Shown piece by piece: positions 59,151-64,000 of a stretch of DNA of 64,000 nucleotides. Position 1 is the first letter of the stretch; each line of letters opens with the position of its first letter. Location: the NCBI GenBank assembly GCA_013339895.1, contig JABACO010000116.1:1-64000 (forward strand), in the 5' to 3' direction. Position numbers and translations under genes: made by a program. The DNA is from Ephydatia muelleri (lineage: Eukaryota > Porifera > Demospongiae > Spongillida > Spongillidae). Below the pieces are notes generated by a model, which saw only the letters and a list, made by a program, of their open reading frames with translations, ran no database searches and was not told the origin of the DNA.

Positions 59151-60232
59151 TGAATCTCCCCCCAATCAATCTTAATAACTTGCAACCAATTCCGGCCCAA
59201 TAAGTTTGGTCCCTTTGCATTCACGACTAGCAACGGTAAACGGGCTGTTTGAGACTTATATGATACTACCACTTCTGCCACTCCCGCAATAGATAACGGC
59301 TCTCCCGTATAAGTGCTTAATCGAGTTCCCGTAGGATGCACCGTTGGCACTCCCTTTTCACTCGATCCCCACAAATCCTCAAACATTCTTTTGCTGATTA
59401 CAGTCATAGCAGCACCCGTATCTAGTTCCATATCAATTCTAGCCCCGTTAATCTCCATGGGTACTATGAATGGCTGCACTTTGGGCAAACCCAACACATT
59501 CAATGTCTGTAAAACCTCTTCCTCATTCTCTTCGTCGTTTATTCTATGAGTTTTCTCTACAGCATCTTCTCTCTTGTGAGTAACACCTCTACACACTGAG
59601 GCATAATGGTTTCCTCCACATCTGTAGCATTCTATTACTTTTTTAGCCTTATCCTTTGGTCTACTTCCTACCGCATTGATCACGGGGGGTACAGTGGTAG
59701 GCACAGAGGATTGTAACTCAATTGCATGTTTATTTGCAGATTCCACTGCTAAGGCTATTTGAAATGCCCTTGCGAATGTTAACTCAACCTCTCCTAGTAG
59801 GCGCCTCTGAATACGCTCGTCCTTAACCCCGCAAACTAAACGGTCTCTTAATACGTCCTGCAGAGTATCACCAAATGCACAATGTTCTGACAATTGTCTT
59901 AAAGCAGCTGCAAAATCCGCAATGGACTCCCCTTCTCCCCTTACACGGGAATTAAATTTGAACCGCTGCATAATAACTGAAGGCTTTGGTTGGAGGTGGC
60001 TAGCCACTAACTCTACAATCTCCTCATAGGTTTTCTCACCTGGTTTAAGTGGTGTCGACTAATTTCGTATTAGTCGATACGTCGGCGCTCCACATGAACT
60101 CAGTAGAACGGCGCGTCGAGTCTCCTGTGTGTCGACTCCATTCGCCACAAAGTAGTGCTCAGCACGCTCCACGTATGACCCCCACTCTTCTGTCCCTGGC
60201 ACGAACTCCGGCAAAAACCCGTGTTTCACCGC
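59151..60232 (-). pseudogene. Gypsy gag-protease
   Basis: The first ATG on the minus strand is at 60,232 (MAVKHGFLPEFVPGTEEWGS), then GAPTYRLIRN and an in-frame TAG at 60,059-60,061. The same frame continues with KPGEKTYEEIVELVASHL, capsid helices, a zinc knuckle CYRCGGNHYASVC (first Cys near 59,629) and a retropepsin with DTGAA (near 59,420) and LLGRNWLQVIKIDW. It would give the virus-like particle and processing enzyme of the element. Apart from the one stop the frame is intact to the inversion border. Confidence 0.85.
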
Positions 60233-60283
60233 CATTTCGTGACAGCAAACAAAAGAGTTGTACTTTACCCTCGTCGCCAAAAA

Positions 60284-60422
60284 TGTAGTGTCTAAGCCAC
60301 TCGTTCAAGCCGCTACAAGAGAGGTGAACATCTCGCTGCGTGACGGACTCAAAAAGTGATCATTGTTTTTCCCGCGCATGCGCTAACATATTACAATTGA
60401 CCCACACACACAATATATTACA
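60284..60422 (-). repeat. 5' LTR
   Basis: 139 bp, TGTAATATATTG... ...GACACTACA on the minus strand. Confidence 0.95.
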
Positions 60423-60921
60423 CTAATGTTTCAAGGTTTAGACTGGTTGATATGTATACCAATGTAAAAGTGACACCCCTCATCGAGTTTTGATCTGTAC
60501 CATAGCATTTAGCATGGGATTTGACTGTCATGATGTCAGTCAAATCATCCATTGGGGTCTAGCTTCTACTTTAGAGGCCTACATGCAAGAGTGTGGACGA
60601 GCAGGACGAAGTGGCAAAGCATCCAGTGCACTCCTTTTTGTCAGACATAGAGATCTAAGTTCTCCGGACATATGTAGAGACATGAAAGATTATTGCAAAT
60701 GTGATGGAATGCGTCGTAGGCATTTTCTGGCAGCATACTTTGAAATTGATTTCTCTGTGATTAGTCCCAGGTCTTGTGCATGTTGTGATACATGTGCTAG
60801 GAATTGTGCATGCAGCAACTGTTTGTGTTCAACATTTCCTGTTGAATTATATCATTAAAATTAATTATAAAATTAACATTGTCAAGCATTTTAATGCAGT
60901 CTGAACAACTAAACACTAGAT

Positions 60922-62556
60922 TCATTGAGAAGGAGAGATAGTTGATAGTTTGTCCTTCATCCAAATGTCTAGCCTTTTTCTATCAGTCCAAGTGATCATT
61001 TGATTGCAGCGGAAGTTGTTGAAGTTATGATGGTTGCGACCCAGTATCTCATCAAACACGTTACTTTTTCTCAGCTCTTCCACAATAATGTGCATATCTT
61101 TGGAATTGGAACGACAAGTGTGTGACCCTGACACATGCATTCCCACCAAGTGATCAAACTGCTCCAGAATATCTGTTAGTGGACCCAATGCTTTACTAAC
61201 TCTTACTATAGCTTGTGGGATTTTATTAGCCTCTAGATGGTTGACTGCATCTTTGCACATATGATTTAGGTGCTCCATGTGAAGATCACATGAGATGTTT
61301 TTCCCAATCCTTCCATGAGTATTAATAAATCGCCCCCATAGCATCTGCTCTGCTAACTAGGGAGGAAGGGTGTAGTAGTACTGAGCCAGGAGGTTTAGTG
61401 CCTCAATACAGTAGTTTTTGTGTCCTGTAGAACGGAATAAAAGGAAAAAATACTTCCAACAGTGTAGGACACGTCTGCCACCCCCCTCCTTTATTGCATC
61501 CTTAAATTCAAACATTAGCATTCCAATGGACAATGTCTCTTTGGCATATTCAAAGACATGATCTGCTTGTGAAGTAGATTCTGTTGAAGGGAAGTCTAGG
61601 TTAATAAATTGGCTCACAACAGTCTCAAGGAGAGCATCTAGACTGGTATTAAGTTGGTCATGTGGCAAGGTTTTTAATTTAGATGCTAAAGCTTTTAGTA
61701 CTTGTAAAGACATGTGAGGTGACAATGAATTCCTCACATGCATGCGTTCATATCTTTGGTGACATCCAGTGGCGTGGTGGCCAGGGGGGGCCGGGGGGGC
61801 AATTGCCCCCCCTGCGGGGCTTAAAAATAGGGGGCGCCACCGAGCATAAGGGGCGCCAACAACTGAAAGTTTGTAACAATTAATTTTCCTTCCGATACGT
61901 AAATCATACCATGGCAATTGAATCGGCAATCACTCCTTAATTGGAACAAAGGCCGTGAGGCGCTCCCGGCTCCCCCCCCCTTTTCAACCCTCAACCCTCC
62001 ATGCACTATTGATTTGACCGTATCATGTGTAATTACAATATAGACGCTAAATGTCCAAGGTTATTAACATTAACTAACAATAATCCTTGTAGTCAGTTAG
62101 CGAATGCGCGCGCATGTATACGACGAGCGTAGCTGCCGGGGGGGGGGGGGGGGGGGGGCGCCAAAATATGCGAGTGCCCCCCCAGCCAATAAATGGCCAC
62201 CACGCCACTGGTGACATCTGTTACCACACTTCTTCTGTTGACCAAGTTTCGTAGCTGGTATAGTGTGCCACTATCCTCCAGACGAGGCATTGTAGAGCCT
62301 TCTCCACAAAATCTACATTGATATGCCAGTCCTCAATAACACCTTCCAAACGGCCCCTTCCATTCCCATCTTGCGCATCTTTCGAGTGCCTTATTGCATC
62401 TTTTACATGTATACCCGTGGCATATACCGTTAGCCTCCTGTTGGGTACTTCCCAACTCACAGCGCAATCTAACAAGGTGCGCGGTACATGCACTAGAAGA
62501 CCGCGTTCCCAACGTTCTTCTTTGTTTGGAGTCCGACACAGATATCGAGCAAACAT
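60922..62556 (-). pseudogene. DUF6589-family protein gene, split by a hAT MITE
   Basis: The minus strand from 61,766 reads NSLSPHMSLQVLKALASKL, then YAKETLSIGMLMFEFKDAIK, VLHCWKYFFLLFRSTGHKNY and EALNLLAQYYYTLPP. A single in-frame TAG at 61,357-61,359 follows, then in the same frame LAEQMLWGRFINTHG, CDLHMEHLNHMCKDAVNHLE, GPLTDILEQFDHLV and VFDEILGRNHHNFN to a stop at 60,922. These are the conserved blocks of DUF6589, a domain found in transposon-derived proteins of invertebrates and fungi. Upstream, 62,556-62,219 is open (FARYLCRTPNKEERWERGLL ... INVDFVEKALQCLVWRIVAH) but not in register after removing the MITE, so another frame break or an intron lies there. It ends 63 bases from the stop of the RecQ-type gene, tail to tail. 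The molecular role of DUF6589 is unknown. Confidence 0.75.
61767..62210. mobile_element. 444-bp hAT-like MITE in the DUF6589 gene
   Basis: Terminal inverted repeats CAGTGGCGTGGTGGCCA / TGGCCACCACGCCACTG, flanked by an exact 8-bp duplication GTGACATC (61,759-61,766 and 62,211-62,218). Ends are G-rich (GGGGGGGCCGGGGGGGC; 21-G run at 62,138-62,158). The TIR start CAGTGGCG is typical of Zaphod-like hAT families. No transposase. Confidence 0.92.
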
Positions 62557-62656
62557 TATTCCGCAACGATAATGATTTTATGACAACGGGGTAATTAGTT
62601 TATGAACGACACCCCCATTTATACAAAGATTGCGTAACACTCGAAGATTCACAGAA

Positions 62657-62741
62657 CCAAAAAGTTCGACCTATGAGCCAGACCCACTTTCCACGTAGCG
62701 GTGATGTAATCCGTCCGCAGCTGTTGGGAATCTGGGTCTGG
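62657..62741. repeat. Inner right inverted repeat
   Basis: Reverse complement of 55,617-55,706. Confidence 0.8.
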
Positions 62742-63185
62742 TGTCGGAGTGGTGCATGCAGGAATGAATCTACTCTAAAGACTGATTACGTGCATATTGT
62801 GTACGGTCCTCCGTGTCTGGCCACGGCAAGTACAGTGACGTGGAAGCTCAAACTGCTGAGGAACCAAAAACTTGCCCAAGACTGAGTCGTGTGACCGGAA
62901 GCCTGCAATCGATCTGCAGATGCGAATCTTATTTACTTTGCAGATAACAGAAATATCAACAAGTTTCAACGTTTGATCATGATGCGTGGCCATGGTGCAG
63001 CAAAAATGAGACACACTTACACGCTAGTCTGACGTAGCACAGCCACTTTTATTTGCGGAGGGTATGCTACGCCAGATTACTTACAAGTACAGTATGGTTC
63101 ATTGTCCCGTTCAGGGTACCGGTACTAGTAGAAGCGGGCCAGGATTGAATGCGTGTTGGCTGATAAAAGACCGGCTGAGGCGCAG
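62742..63185. other. Between inner and outer right repeats; no gene supported
   Basis: Short open frames only. This part of the outer element shows no recognised domain or repeat. Confidence 0.5.
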
Positions 63186-63596
63186 GTCACGGGCTGTTTC
63201 GAGTGGACAAAAGGCTTATAAATAGAACACGGTGGCATTATTTACGGTTCAATAAAGTCAAACATGGCTAGCCGCCATCTCATTAAAATTTCACCCATAA
63301 AAAATGCAAAACTTGTAGCAGTAATGCACATCTTGAGACCATTTGTAACTAGTAAAACCAGTTCTTTTTTAATAATATCTTAAACGCATGTCCCAACGCG
63401 TAGAGTGATCCCACACTTCGCTACGCGAATATCGTACTCTCCAAATGGCGCGAAAAATGCCATTCAGTCGGCCCTTCGTATCTTATTTTCCGCCCTTATA
63501 AGTGGTAACAAAAGACGGAAGAATGAAACGATCAATCTTTTTCACGTAAGAATATGTGTTTTACTCGTGGTGCCGCAGTTCCTGCCACTCACAGAA
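63186..63596. repeat. Right long terminal inverted repeat
   Basis: 411 bp, inverted copy of 50,683-51,071 with a few short indels (for example an extra stretch around 63,515-63,545). Confidence 0.8.
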
Positions 63597-64000
63597 CATG
63601 GCCAGAAATGGAGGACATGAGTGATTATGTAAGGTTGTGATAGAGATTTGAGAATTCTGATTTCACCAATAACTTTGCCACCTTTTATCATGTTTCAAGA
63701 CAAGAAATTATTTATTCAAATCAATTAACTAAAATTATTTTTTCAAATTGAATTCCAAACAGGTTTATTATTCTCTAAAAATCGGTCTGATTATAACATA
63801 CGTGTATCATGTAAAGAACATTAAGCATCCATTAATTAAATTCAAGACAAATTAACTAATTACCACCGAGCATAATTAATTATTTCATAAACGTATGTCA
63901 TTATGTGCTTCATCTTTTGAATATTGATGTATCGTCTGCTCACGAGACTTCTGCTCACGAGACCATTAAAATAATAAGACTACGATATAGTGTGCCAAAC
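63597..64000. other. Flank of the outer element; nothing recognised
   Basis: AT-rich sequence with repeated ATTAATTA motifs and a direct repeat CTGCTCACGAGAC (63,935-63,964). No gene. Confidence 0.5.

Larger units (their letters stand above)
56075..60422 (-). mobile_element. Complete Gypsy LTR retrotransposon with internal inversion
   Basis: 139-bp LTRs at both ends (differing at one position, G/A at 56,085 against 60,294), TGTA..TACA tips, and a 5-bp target duplication CTAAT (56,070-56,074 and 60,423-60,427). Transcribed from the minus strand. The primer-binding site starts TGGCGACGAGGG at 60,279, just inside the 5' LTR; the polypurine tract AGGGAGGGGGAAA precedes the 3' LTR. Gag, protease, RT, RNase H and integrase are present but broken by one stop, frame shifts and an inverted segment at about 58,938-59,150. 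LTR identity says the insertion is young. Confidence 0.95.
55777..60858 (+). pseudogene. RecQ-type helicase, C-terminal half, split by a Gypsy element
   Basis: Left part (55,777-56,074): ...SPVKANVCYWVKER then, after a one-base frame change, PGVMIFCRHIEDCLILYQLF, i.e. helicase lobe 2 motif IV. Right part (60,428-60,858): FRLVDMYTNVKVT, a small deletion, VLICTIAFSMGFDCHDVSQI (motif V), HWG, then motif VI QECGRAGRSGK. Last is the RecQ zinc-binding segment YCKCDGMRRRHFLAAYFE...CACCDTCARNCACSNC, ending in TAA at 60,856-60,858. RecQ helicases unwind DNA 3' to 5'; in this context the protein probably serves a mobile element. Lobe 1 with the ATP-binding Walker motifs is absent upstream, so no ATPase is possible from this copy. 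The Gypsy insertion is flanked by CTAAT. Confidence 0.8.
55617..62741. mobile_element. Inner element with ~85-90-bp inverted repeats carrying RecQ-type and DUF6589 genes
   Basis: 55,617-55,706 and 62,657-62,741 are inverted copies (tip CCAGACCCAGATTCCCAACA, then GCTGCGGAxGGATTACATCA, CGCTACGTGGAAAGTGGGTC). Subtracting the Gypsy (4,348 bp plus TSD) and the hAT MITE (444 bp plus TSD) leaves about 2.3 kb, almost filled by two convergent gene remnants. No target duplication was recognised. It is probably a shortened derivative of a larger mobile unit. Confidence 0.7.
50683..63596. mobile_element. Large nested element bounded by ~400-bp inverted repeats
   Basis: The left terminal repeat 50,683-51,071 and right 63,186-63,596 are inverted copies. 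Shared landmarks from the tip inwards: TTCTGTGAGTGGCAGGAACT, GCACCACGAGTAAAACACAT, CTTATAAGGGCGGAA, GGCATTTTTCGCGCCATTTG, CATGCGTTTAA, GAGATGGCGGCTAGCCATG, TTTATAAGCCTTTTGTCC. Similarity ends sharply at TTCTGTGAG on both sides. Flanks (TTATGTAT / CATGGCC) show no clear target duplication. It encloses a RecQ-type helicase half, a DUF6589 gene, a minisatellite and two younger insertions. Confidence 0.75.

Noticed and set aside
56075..60422. Active, intact retrotransposon
   Set aside because: The LTRs and TSD are intact, but the gag stop, pol frame shifts and internal inversion rule out an intact polyprotein.
50683..63596. Target-site duplication for the large element
   Set aside because: Flanks TTATGTAT and CATGGCC do not match at any length of 2-10 bases tried by eye, so none is claimed.
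1..64000. tRNA or rRNA genes
   Set aside because: No cloverleaf with A/B box consensus or rRNA-like conserved stretch was recognised by eye; a dedicated scan was not possible.

Overview
This window is eukaryotic. Genes are split by GT..AG introns, splice acceptors have pyrimidine tracts, one Rab-type GTPase is broken into phase-matched exons, and most of the DNA is transposon-derived. The mixture suggests an early-branching animal, most likely a demosponge: ankyrin/coiled-coil genes, RecQ-Zn helicase, DUF6589 and RING 'RAG1-like' element proteins, Kolobok-, hAT- and Tigger-type elements, Gypsy elements of the CPAYGxxCHKCG type, and frequent ACATGTACATGT motifs. That assignment is inference; no species is claimed. 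No rRNA, tRNA, CRISPR or bacterial operon structure was seen.

Layout. 0-5.3 kb: palindromic repeats and a badly decayed Gypsy pol fragment (+). 5.8-9.5 kb: four exons of a Rab5-like GTPase carrying an in-frame stop and altered GTP-binding residues. 10.2-28.9 kb: a diverged tandem segmental duplication (copy A about 10.2-22.7 kb, copy B about 23.3-28.9 kb). Each copy carries Tigger/pogo-like transposase scraps, a spectrin-like exon scrap, a foldback repeat and small palindromes. Copy A was later invaded by a 2.9-kb insert with a proline/RG-repeat gene (13.8-16.7 kb) and by a 3.7-kb Kolobok-like transposon (17.4-21.1 kb); copy B keeps the empty site of the latter. 29.0-30.1 kb: a hAT-type non-autonomous element with perfect 8-bp target duplications. 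30.7-43.9 kb: the 3' part of an ankyrin-repeat/coiled-coil gene (+), whose ankyrin exon plus intron has been tandemly copied. A 5'-truncated Gypsy element (34.9-39.7 kb), itself holding a 462-bp MITE, sits in one of its introns. 44.1-45.3 kb: Gypsy gag/protease fragment (-). 45.9-47.8 kb: a cluster of foldback arms. 48.2-48.7 kb: a second, broken copy of the coiled-coil exon. 49.1-50.4 kb: remnants of a RING-containing transposon protein (-).

50.7-63.6 kb is the most striking part: a nested structure bounded by about 400-bp inverted repeats (outer element, about 12.9 kb). Inside it lies a second pair of about 85-90-bp inverted repeats (55.6/62.7 kb) enclosing a tail-to-tail pair: the C-terminal half of a RecQ-type helicase with its zinc-binding domain (+) and a DUF6589-family gene (-). 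The helicase is split by a complete Gypsy LTR retrotransposon (56,075-60,422, TSD CTAAT, LTRs differing at one position), which itself carries an internal inversion. The DUF6589 gene is split by a 444-bp hAT-like MITE (TSD GTGACATC). The same outer element also holds a 1.9-kb 15-bp minisatellite.

Functionally, the only gene with a plausibly usable reading frame is the ankyrin/coiled-coil gene. Nearly everything else is mobile DNA in layers that can be dated relative to one another by which element interrupts which.
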